Positions 27,366 to 34,941 of a stretch of DNA of 37,736 nucleotides are shown piece by piece; within the stretch, counting starts at the first letter, position 1, and each line of letters begins with the position of its first letter. This DNA comes from Candidatus Parvarchaeota archaeon. Lineage in GTDB: Archaea > Nanobdellota > Nanobdellia > Parvarchaeales > Parvarchaeaceae. The notes under the pieces were generated by a model that worked only from the letters and a program-made list of their open reading frames with translations, searched no databases and was not told the DNA's origin. The translations under genes and the position numbers were made by a program. The stretch spans positions 1 to 37,736 of the forward strand of contig JAMCRO010000009.1 in assembly GCA_023380615.1 (NCBI GenBank), written 5' to 3'.

Positions 27366-29558
27366 TTATGCTAAAGGCGGCAGTCCTTTTCTGTCCCTTA
27401 TCTGTTTCACAATCACAGGATAAATATCTCTCGGTAGCTTCCTAAAGGTTTCTCCCGCCAAAGACCAGGAACCTCTGCCTTCAGTAGCGGATCTAAGCTC
27501 GTTCGTGAAGTTGAAGGTAGATGAAACGGGCATTTCGGCTGTTATGACAGCCTTGCTTCCGTCATCCTTTACGTTGTCAATTATGCTTCTTTTAGACTGT
27601 ATCAATGCGCTTACGTTGCTGAGGTTTGCCATCGGCAAATCTACCCTTATTATCTGTATTGGTTCCAAAAGTATTGGGTTAGCCTGTAGAACAGCATCCT
27701 TTACTGCATCCCTTACTGCCGGGATAACCTGTGCAGGGCCACGGTGAATAGCATCTTCGTGCAAAACCATATCCGTTAGAACTATTTTTACTCCGCGGAC
27801 TTCTTCCCTGGCCTGAGGGCCTTCCTTCATTACTTCATTGAATGATTCTATGCACATCTCTATTACTTCACCAATGTGTATTATTCCCCTTGTACCGTCT
27901 ACAAGCATGTTCTCTCCGTGTATAGCCGCTATTTTTTTGGCTTCGTCTCTTTCCATACCGGCTTTTATCAGCAAGTCTATGTTTTCTGGCGTAAATGCCT
28001 TTATCTTTCCGGTAGGCATACTTTCATCGTTCAATGCTTCTGTAAGTTCCTGCGACAAAGGCTCAGCGTATAAGTAGAAACGGTTGTGCTTGTTTGGCGA
28101 TTTACCTTCAACGATTGGGCTTTTAGAAGATATGCTTTCCTTGTAAACTACTATTGGCTGTGAGCTCACTATATCTATGCCATAGGTTCTTCTGAGCTTG
28201 TCTTCAACTATTTCTAAATGTAAAGTACCTAATCCGGCTATCAAATTTTCACCGGTTTCATGGTTTATTGAGACTTTTAATGCAATATCGTATATTTCCT
28301 GCTCCCTTAAGGCCTGTATAAGCTTAGGCAGGTCCTTTGGGTTTTTAGGCTCTATCGCCTTTACAACTACCGGCTGCAATGAGTGCTTTATAGGCTCAAA
28401 TGGAGTAGTGTCCTGCTTGTCAGCGGAACTTAAAGTTTCACCTGATATTATGTTCTTAAGGCCGGCCATTCCTATTTGGTTGCCGGCAAGCGCGCTCTCT
28501 ACCTGGAAACGCTGCGGACCCTTCCATATGTAAATCTGCTGTACCTTGTTGATCTGTTTGTTGTTTACCAGGTAAACATCCTGTCCCCTGACAATCTTCC
28601 CGGAAAAGATCCTTCCTACCGCTATCTCACCAGCTTGCGGATCTATCTCTATGTTTGTAACGGAAATCATCAATGGACCGTTTGGGTCGCAGGCTACCAA
28701 TGATTTGCCTACTTCACTGTCCAGTTCTCCGTGCCATACAATAGGTATCCTGTACTTCTGTGCGTCAACAGGGTTAGGCAGATGTTCTATAACCATGTCA
28801 AGCAGTACTTTGTGAACGGGCGTTTTCTTTGAAAGCTCCTTTATTTTTTCCTTGTCATTTGAAGTGTAAGTTTCATATACGTCTTTGAACGATAAACCCG
28901 TATCTTTCATTCTCTTAAATGACAGGGAAAAAATAAAAGAGCATTCAAAGAATGCGACGGTATTGTCCTGTACGGCAACCTGCCATTTTCCCTTGACATC
29001 GTCAGGCGCCAAATCGTTTATAAAAGAATTGATCTGCGTTATAAGCTTAATCAAATGTTTCTGCATTTCTTCAGGAGAAAAACGCATTTCCGTTATAAGT
29101 CTGTCAATTTTATTAATATATAGTATAGGTTTTACCTTGTCCCTAAGCGCTTGCTTTAATACCATTTCAGTCTGTGGCATTACTCCCTCAACCGAGTCCA
29201 TTACCACTATTGCACCGTCTATTGCCCTTATTGCACGGGTAACATGTCCTCCAAAATCTACGTGTCCGGGCGTATCTATAAGATTGATAAGATATTCATC
29301 GTTTTCGCTTCTCTCATAAACCATGTTTACGTTTGAAGACTTAACGGTCATCTGCCTTTCCTGCTCTATCTTTTCAGAGTCCAGATAAAGCTGTTTGCCT
29401 GCCTTTTCCTCGGAAAGCATTCCACAGCCTGCCAATAAAGTATCGCAGGTGGTAGTTTTACCGTGGTCCACGTGTGCTATGACCCCTATGTTTCTGATGC
29501 GGTCCTGCTGGTTCATTAAACGCATCACTTTCTCTGTCAAGGATTCTTTTTCAGGCAT
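27366..29558 (-). CDS. fusA: Translation elongation factor 2
   Basis: NIGVIAHVDHGKTTTCDTLL, DTPGHVDFGGHVTRA, NKIDR, diphthamide loop LHEDAIHRGPAQVIPA. Confidence 0.98.
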   Translation of the reverse strand: MPEKESLTEKVMRLMNQQDRIRNIGVIAHVDHGKTTTCDTLLAGCGMLSEEKAGKQLYLDSEKIEQERQMTVKSSNVNMVYERSENDEYLINLIDTPGHVDFGGHVTRAIRAIDGAIVVMDSVEGVMPQTEMVLKQALRDKVKPILYINKIDRLITEMRFSPEEMQKHLIKLITQINSFINDLAPDDVKGKWQVAVQDNTVAFFECSFIFSLSFKRMKDTGLSFKDVYETYTSNDKEKIKELSKKTPVHKVLLDMVIEHLPNPVDAQKYRIPIVWHGELDSEVGKSLVACDPNGPLMISVTNIEIDPQAGEIAVGRIFSGKIVRGQDVYLVNNKQINKVQQIYIWKGPQRFQVESALAGNQIGMAGLKNIISGETLSSADKQDTTPFEPIKHSLQPVVVKAIEPKNPKDLPKLIQALREQEIYDIALKVSINHETGENLIAGLGTLHLEIVEDKLRRTYGIDIVSSQPIVVYKESISSKSPIVEGKSPNKHNRFYLYAEPLSQELTEALNDESMPTGKIKAFTPENIDLLIKAGMERDEAKKIAAIHGENMLVDGTRGIIHIGEVIEMCIESFNEVMKEGPQAREEVRGVKIVLTDMVLHEDAIHRGPAQVIPAVRDAVKDAVLQANPILLEPIQIIRVDLPMANLSNVSALIQSKRSIIDNVKDDGSKAVITAEMPVSSTFNFTNELRSATEGRGSWSLAGETFRKLPRDIYPVIVKQIRDRKGLPPLA

Positions 29559-29632
29559 TTAAATTCACCTTTAATTTTATCGTTATTTTTAGATTTTGTA
29601 ACTTATACTATTTATACTTGCTGTTTTGCAGA

Positions 29633-30193
29633 TTAAAGCCTTGGAAAGTACTTCTGCTTTATAGCCTTTGCAAAATTCAGGCATTCATTCGGCAAAAAGG
29701 AGAGGGAATAGCCAATGCTTTCATAAATGAGCTTATGAATCAAGTCAGTCTTTTCTTCCGGGACTTTTACGAAGGATATGTCATAGCTGTCATCGAAGAC
29801 CTTCGAGAAATATCTCTTAGCTCTCGGCATGTGCAATGTATCAGTTACTACCACAATATCGGAAAAGTTCCTGTAATTGCTACCATACCCATCGTTTGTG
29901 AAGTCGAAAGGGTCCTGCGCTTTCATAATCCTGAGCATTTCGAATGAGTTTACTGCATTATCATAGGTATTAACGGACTTGTTCTCATACAAGAAATCCT
30001 TACCTTCAAGCATTTCCATCGCAGTTTTATCAGAACGTACGTTCTGTCCAGCTATAAGCAGAAGGGAATTGTCTTTATTCCCATATATCTCTATTGCCTT
30101 TTCCAGTCTTTTCCTGAATCGTCTATTGCTTCCGCCTAGAATTATTATGGCAGTGCCGTTTTGTTCCTTTAGTATGTTTTCTAAATGCTGCAT
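29633..30193 (-). CDS. YdcF/DUF218-like protein
   Basis: AIIILGGSNRRFRKRLEKAIEIY, LLIAGQ, NTYDNAVNSFEMLR, IVVVTDTLHMPRAKRYF. Confidence 0.7.
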   Translation of the reverse strand: MQHLENILKEQNGTAIIILGGSNRRFRKRLEKAIEIYGNKDNSLLLIAGQNVRSDKTAMEMLEGKDFLYENKSVNTYDNAVNSFEMLRIMKAQDPFDFTNDGYGSNYRNFSDIVVVTDTLHMPRAKRYFSKVFDDSYDISFVKVPEEKTDLIHKLIYESIGYSLSFLPNECLNFAKAIKQKYFPRL

Positions 30194-30285
30194 TTATTAA
30201 ATAGAAAAGAAATAATATATAAACTTTAAGGGGAAAAAATGAAAATTAAAAAAATAAAAAACTCTTTATAAAAAAGGATCAGAAG

Positions 30286-30311
30286 AATTGAACCGTTTTA
30301 ACGGTTGAATT
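30286..30311 (-). terminator. Hairpin terminator candidate of the micropeptide unit
   Basis: aattgaaccgtt-tt-aacggttgaatt (12-bp inverted repeat with one mismatch) followed on the minus strand by a T-run (CCTTTTTTATAAAGAGTTTTTT). Confidence 0.55.
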
Positions 30312-30341
30312 AGCGGTAATATTTAGTTTATTAAAGAGATC

Positions 30342-30389
30342 TTACCTCTTCTTTTTTCCTTTTTTAGCTGCTTTTTTCTTTGTTGCCAT
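30342..30389 (-). CDS. 15-aa Lys-rich micropeptide ORF MATKKKAAKKGKKKR
   Basis: ATG at 30389-30387, TAA at 30344-30342; TATA-like TTATTTATAT (30420-30411, minus) about 25 nt upstream. Too short for the ORF track. Confidence 0.45.
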   Translation of the reverse strand: MATKKKAAKKGKKKR

Positions 30390-30510
30390 GTTATGTAAAA
30401 TTCACTCATCATATAAATAATTTTTTAATTTTTTTATTCTGCTTCAGAACCGCTTTTCTAAATAATATAAACATATATTTAGAGTCATTGATTAACTTTC
30501 TATATAAAAA

Positions 30511-30595
30511 GCAGAGATAGCGAAGCTCGGTCAAACGTGCTGGCTTCAGGGGCCAGTGGCTTAGGCCTTCGGGGGTTCAAATCCCCCTCTCTGCA
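30511..30595 (+). tRNA. tRNA-Leu(CAG)
   Basis: Acceptor GCAGAGA/TCTCTGC; anticodon loop TTCAGGG; long variable arm; T-loop TTCAAAT; D-loop GG present. Confidence 0.93.
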
Positions 30596-30652
30596 TATAA
30601 GCTAAATTTTCTAAAAAGATAGGTTTTTAAATGAATAATTTATATTGATTAT

Positions 30653-31315
30653 ATGGTTTGGGATACAAGCAAGAAAGCAAGCAAGATTTGGATAATTTTA
30701 GGCTTTATAGGAATCGGCCAGTTGATTGCTTTAATCTATTCATTAGTCAGCAAGAATGACAAAGACAGAATCTTAGGGGTTCTTTTCATCCTGGGTTGGC
30801 TTGGAGACATAATAATATACTTCTTAGAGAAGGACAAGGACAAATACATAGCAAGCATGGCGCTGTATCTTTTGATAGGTGAGATTGTTGTTATTATCGT
30901 TGCGGTATTATTATTTTCAGCTGGATTATTTAGCACAAGTGTGCTTGCTCCCACAGCAAGTGTATCAGTAAGTAGTGTCGGATTCAGCCCATTTTCAGTA
31001 AGTGCAGCTGTGTGTAATAGCAATGGATTAACAGTATCTTTCTCTACCGGCTCATTACCAAATGGAGCAAGCTCTGCAACAATTATAAGTTCAAGTTATT
31101 CTTCTGGAAGCGGAATTACTCCAACATCTGGAACATTAATTCCTTCGACTTCAATAATATCATCTGGTAGCAGCTTTAATTTAGTTTCATCTACAGCTAG
31201 CTGTAAGTCAGGAGCTGCGTTTAGTGCATCTGGAGTATTAACTTACGAAATTAGTTATAACGGTCTTACAACGACTTATAATGCAACAGGAACAATAGCA
31301 GGTACGGGCAGTTAA
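30653..31315 (+). CDS. Membrane protein with Ser/Gly/Thr-rich extracytoplasmic tail
   Basis: Three hydrophobic segments then SSATIISSSYSSGSGITPTSGTLIPSTS..; TATA-like gtttttaaatg upstream. Confidence 0.7.
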   Translation: MVWDTSKKASKIWIILGFIGIGQLIALIYSLVSKNDKDRILGVLFILGWLGDIIIYFLEKDKDKYIASMALYLLIGEIVVIIVAVLLFSAGLFSTSVLAPTASVSVSSVGFSPFSVSAAVCNSNGLTVSFSTGSLPNGASSATIISSSYSSGSGITPTSGTLIPSTSIISSGSSFNLVSSTASCKSGAAFSASGVLTYEISYNGLTTTYNATGTIAGTGS

Positions 31316-31360
31316 AATTAGCCAGAATTTTTGTTTTCTAAATTCATTCTATAAAATGCT

Positions 31361-31945
31361 TCAGTATATCTTTTCTACTCTAATCCCGGAAACAAACGTT
31401 GATACGGAAAGCAGTAACAAAGATATCGGAAGGATGTAAACGAAGTGATTCATTAACAGAACTGACAGATCAACAAGCAGAATTGAAGCTATAGCAAGGT
31501 AATTGGCATTCTTGTATTTTGCCAGCGAGCTTATGCCGTCTACCATGTAAAGCTCCAAGGCAGAATAAACAGTCCATATGAATGCAATAACAAGAAGATA
31601 AAAGTTAAGGGCATAATGGCCCAACGGATATACAACAATTTGACTGTTTCCAAAGTAGAGAAAGGTAAAAAGCAGTGCCAATCCCAAAATCCATACAATT
31701 GCATATGAGTACCTGAAAAGCGCTTTTCTGTCTTTTTTCCATGCTTTCCTCCAGAACCTGTTTCTTAGGTAAAGGCCTGCAAGATACAGGACAATTATAA
31801 ACGAGAAAGGAAAGAAGGAAAGTTTGTAGTCTAATATGAATTCTATGGAGAGAATAGCGAGCGAAATCGCAGTAAGCGAAGAAATGAAAAAACCTGCCTG
31901 TCGGGTTAAAACCTCAGCTTCCATTTGGATTCTGGTATGTAACAT
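31361..31945 (-). CDS. Uncharacterised multi-TM membrane protein
   Basis: 194 aa, about 6 hydrophobic segments; overlaps the upstream PH-domain gene by about 32 nt. Confidence 0.65.
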   Translation of the reverse strand: MLHTRIQMEAEVLTRQAGFFISSLTAISLAILSIEFILDYKLSFFPFSFIIVLYLAGLYLRNRFWRKAWKKDRKALFRYSYAIVWILGLALLFTFLYFGNSQIVVYPLGHYALNFYLLVIAFIWTVYSALELYMVDGISSLAKYKNANYLAIASILLVDLSVLLMNHFVYILPISLLLLSVSTFVSGIRVEKIY

Positions 31946-32474
31946 TGCCGATAAGCTTTAGTACTGCGCCCTGGAAGGAATAAGGGTCTCTTATACCGCG
32001 GAGAATGATGTTTGGCCGGCCCTGCTCCTCCGGCCGTATAACAACCTTCCCAAGCTTAAGTATCCTGTCTAAAATGCTTATGTCAACTGAAACATCGCTT
32101 ATCTTTGATGGAAGAATTATGTTTGTGTCCTTTGCTATGACTCCCTTTTGTATTATCACCCTGGAATTGGTTATTATATATTCTATAAAGTAGACCTGAA
32201 GCTCAGAAATTAATATATATATTACACCTATAACCTCCAAAACCGTTGAAATGATTGGAAGAGTGCCAATGAGAGGAATGTTCTTTACACCGACATAAGA
32301 AAGAGCAGCAGAAAATGAAAGATCAAAGGAAGGCTCAAATATTGACAAAGCTGCAAATATTACAATAGAAAGAACTATGAGCCACACCCCTCTCCAAAAT
32401 TCTTTCTGTCCCAGTATGGAGGGCTTCTCCGACCTTATTACTTTCTCGTTAGCAAGCAGGAATTGTTTCATCAT
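31914..32474 (-). CDS. Bacterial-PH-domain (DUF304/bPH2-like) membrane protein
   Basis: Two TM segments then YIITNSRVIIQKGVIAKDTNIILPSKISDVSVDISILDRILKLGKVVI. Confidence 0.82.
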   Translation of the reverse strand: MMKQFLLANEKVIRSEKPSILGQKEFWRGVWLIVLSIVIFAALSIFEPSFDLSFSAALSYVGVKNIPLIGTLPIISTVLEVIGVIYILISELQVYFIEYIITNSRVIIQKGVIAKDTNIILPSKISDVSVDISILDRILKLGKVVIRPEEQGRPNIILRGIRDPYSFQGAVLKLIGNVTYQNPNGS

Positions 32475-32522
32475 ATAACTATTAAATGGAATAGTAATAT
32501 ATAACTTAATTTGGGTAATAAC

Positions 32523-33215
32523 ATGAGAGTAGGAGCTTTGTTTACGGGCGGAAAAGATTCGACTTATTCCGCGTTTTTAGCAGGAAAAGAGAATGAAGTA
32601 GTGTGCTTAATGAACATGTACTCGGAAAACAAGGATTCATACATGTTCCATACTGTCGGCAGTTCCCTTCTTGAAATGCAGGCAGAGGCCCTTTCAATAC
32701 CTCTGGAAAGGCATAACACCGAGGGAATAAAGGAAGAAGAGCTTTCAGACCTGAAGGAGTTTATTTCTGAGATTAAAGAAAGATACAAAATAGAGGGCAT
32801 AGTAAGCGGTGCCCTTGCAAGCGAATACCAGTACAGCAGGATTAATAACATGCTGAAGGAATTAAACCTGGCTTCAATAACCCCGTTGTGGCATGTTGAT
32901 GTAGAAAGTTATCTCAAAAATCTGATTAATGACGGTTTTCATGCCATAATAGTTTCCGTTTCAGCAGACGGTCTGGATCAGAGCTGGCTTGGAAAGGAGA
33001 TAAACAGCGAAAACCTTGCAAGGCTTATAGCTCTGAGCAGAAAATACAGGTTTAATTTAGGATTTGAGGGCGGAGAGGCGGAGACTGCGGTTTTGGACGG
33101 GCCGAATTTCAAATACAGGATAGAGATAGAAAAAAGCAGCATTGTAATTGATGGGGGCAAAGCTTATCTAAGCATAGAAAAAGCAATAAAGAGAACCCCG
33201 CTTTTTAAAAAATAG
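32523..33215 (+). CDS. dph6: Diphthine--ammonia ligase-like ATP pyrophosphatase (Dph6 family)
   Basis: MRVGALFTGGKDSTYSAFLA PP-loop; IEGIVSGALASEYQYSRINNML, TPLWH, EGGEAETAVLDGP. Confidence 0.9.
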   Translation: MRVGALFTGGKDSTYSAFLAGKENEVVCLMNMYSENKDSYMFHTVGSSLLEMQAEALSIPLERHNTEGIKEEELSDLKEFISEIKERYKIEGIVSGALASEYQYSRINNMLKELNLASITPLWHVDVESYLKNLINDGFHAIIVSVSADGLDQSWLGKEINSENLARLIALSRKYRFNLGFEGGEAETAVLDGPNFKYRIEIEKSSIVIDGGKAYLSIEKAIKRTPLFKK

Positions 33216-33242
33216 TAAAAATGGTATTTGATCCTGTAAAAC

Positions 33243-33809
33243 TCAAAGTATTTTTTCAATTATTCGTTTGATCCTTTTGTTGAGTTCTTCAGATGAATTC
33301 TTGCTGTTTTCAAGCATGAAATCCGAAAGCTTTTCGGTTTCCTTAAGATTAAATATTTTTCTTTCGTTTCTGTCACCATTTAAAAATTCTCTGAATGATG
33401 AGGGCGCATCCACCCTTTTTCTGTCCATAGTCCTTTTGAACCTTACCTTTACGGGAGCATAAACGAATATGTTGTAAAATTTTACTCCTTTCTGCCTTTT
33501 GAAGAATTTAATGTCGTTTGGAAAGCGTATGCCTGCTATCGCTATCCTGTCTTTTTTCACGCTTTTTATCCTTTTCATGCATAGCTCCATCACATAGTCT
33601 TTCCCATACTTTTTTCTTAGTATGCCTTGAAGTTTTTGCTGCTCTTCCCTTGAAATTTTTCCCTTCTTCATCTTTGAAAGTTTCTCTCTTATTATGTCGC
33701 CGGGAGAAATCTTGTAAAATCCGTATGTTTCGGTTAGAATGTCGGCTATATAATCCTTTCCTCCTCCGGGAAGGGAAGATAAACCAATAATCAAAATGTC
33801 TTTTTTCAC
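33243..33809 (-). CDS. P-loop nucleotide kinase-like protein (UPF0200/dephospho-CoA-kinase-like)
   Basis: IIGLSSLPGGGKDYIADILTETYGFYKISPGDIIRE; IAGIRFPNDIKFF; RFKRTMDRKR. Confidence 0.75.
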   Translation of the reverse strand: MKKDILIIGLSSLPGGGKDYIADILTETYGFYKISPGDIIREKLSKMKKGKISREEQQKLQGILRKKYGKDYVMELCMKRIKSVKKDRIAIAGIRFPNDIKFFKRQKGVKFYNIFVYAPVKVRFKRTMDRKRVDAPSSFREFLNGDRNERKIFNLKETEKLSDFMLENSKNSSEELNKRIKRIIEKIL

Positions 33810-33893
33810 TGCTTATAATGGAAGTTTTATAATAAAAATCTTTAATAAGATAAGAAAAAAGTACTTATTTGTTATCCATTCATATAATTATGG

Positions 33894-34421
33894 ATGGAAG
33901 ACATTCCTAAAGCCGAAAGCAAGCTTGAGATATTTCTTTCACAGAGCCAGTTCAAAAAACAGGTCGATTCTCTCGGATACAATGTCTTCTCTTTTTTGTC
34001 TGACATGTATGAAGAGGGCAAGTTTGACGAAAAGACAAGGAAAATGTTTCCGGCTGAGAAGAGGCAGGAATTTGACGAGATAGCCGAAGAGCTGTCAGAA
34101 AATAACGGCGCTTACCGCGGAATAATGTACAGGTATCTCTCAGATTCAAAGGATTACAGGCCGAAAGCCGTTTTTGGAAACGAGTATGAAAGGATAATGG
34201 GGCTAAAAAACAAGATACTGGAAAAATTCGGAAAAAGCGGATACGGTTCTCTATACAGTAATTTCATAAATGCACAGTTCAATGATTCACTGATAGAAGC
34301 GGAGGGGGATGATTTTTTCTACATAGGGAAAAGAAGATTCACGCCGGAAGACAAAGACGAGGAGTTAATCTGGATTTTCGGCAAAGTGGTTGAACTTCTT
34401 TATGAAGTTAATAACGGTTGA
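33894..34421 (+). CDS. Uncharacterised protein, tandem paralog A
   Basis: 175 aa soluble; KLEIFLSQSQFKKQVDSLGYNVF shared with the next gene. Confidence 0.75.
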   Translation: MEDIPKAESKLEIFLSQSQFKKQVDSLGYNVFSFLSDMYEEGKFDEKTRKMFPAEKRQEFDEIAEELSENNGAYRGIMYRYLSDSKDYRPKAVFGNEYERIMGLKNKILEKFGKSGYGSLYSNFINAQFNDSLIEAEGDDFFYIGKRRFTPEDKDEELIWIFGKVVELLYEVNNG

Positions 34422-34422
34422 T

Positions 34423-34941
34423 ATGGAAAAGCCTTTGACAATGAAAAAGCTTGAAGCTCTGCTTTCTAATTCACAGATAAAGGCGCAGTTTTTCAACTTA
34501 GGCTACGGTGTTTTCAGGGCCTATTCAAAGGCCTACAAAGAATACGGAAACTTCTATGACCCAAGTGATCCAAGCGGCAAAAGATACAATGACTTTAAGG
34601 AAGCAGATGAAGACGTAAGGTACATCAACAATAAGAACGGAGGGAAAGCGCTGCTTAGATACTGGTTTGAGACCAACAAGGATTATGTAGACAGGAAACT
34701 TTTGGGAAGGTTCTACAACAGGGTTAAGTATCTTGAAGGAATGCTGGTTGACAACAAGCTACTGCAGGAGTTTGTCTACAGTGAATTGGTTGTTGAATTC
34801 CTTGCAAACCTATCGTCAGAAGAAAGCTTCAAGAATTACAGCTTTAAGGATTTTAATGATGGAAGGGAAAGAATTCTACCGGCATACATAGAAGCGTTGG
34901 AATCAGTATACAAGCTTTATATACAGAAGTCTTTGAACTGA
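34423..34941 (+). CDS. Uncharacterised protein, tandem paralog B
   Basis: ATG at 34423 directly after the TGA of paralog A; KLEALLSNSQIKAQFFNLGYGVF aligned to paralog A. The track's 34390 start is an alternative. Confidence 0.75.
   Translation: MEKPLTMKKLEALLSNSQIKAQFFNLGYGVFRAYSKAYKEYGNFYDPSDPSGKRYNDFKEADEDVRYINNKNGGKALLRYWFETNKDYVDRKLLGRFYNRVKYLEGMLVDNKLLQEFVYSELVVEFLANLSSEESFKNYSFKDFNDGRERILPAYIEALESVYKLYIQKSLN

Noticed and set aside
27505-29319. Plus-strand ORFs up to 144 aa inside EF-2
   Set aside because: Antisense to a highly conserved gene; no motif support.
29300-29558. EF-2 switch region EQERQMTVKSSN instead of RGITI
   Set aside because: To my knowledge RQMTV-type switch sequences occur in other archaeal EF-2 proteins, so not unusual by itself.
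29618-29947. 109-aa plus-strand ORF opposite the YdcF-like gene
   Set aside because: Sense-strand protein on the minus strand has DUF218-like motifs; this is a shadow frame.
30239-30271. Plus-strand 10-codon ORF MKIKKIKNSL
   Set aside because: A/T-rich chance ORF; the nearby TATA-like element is better placed for the minus-strand YdcF-like gene.
33796-34083. 95-aa plus-strand ORF starting in the kinase gene
   Set aside because: Overlaps paralog A in another frame; no independent support.
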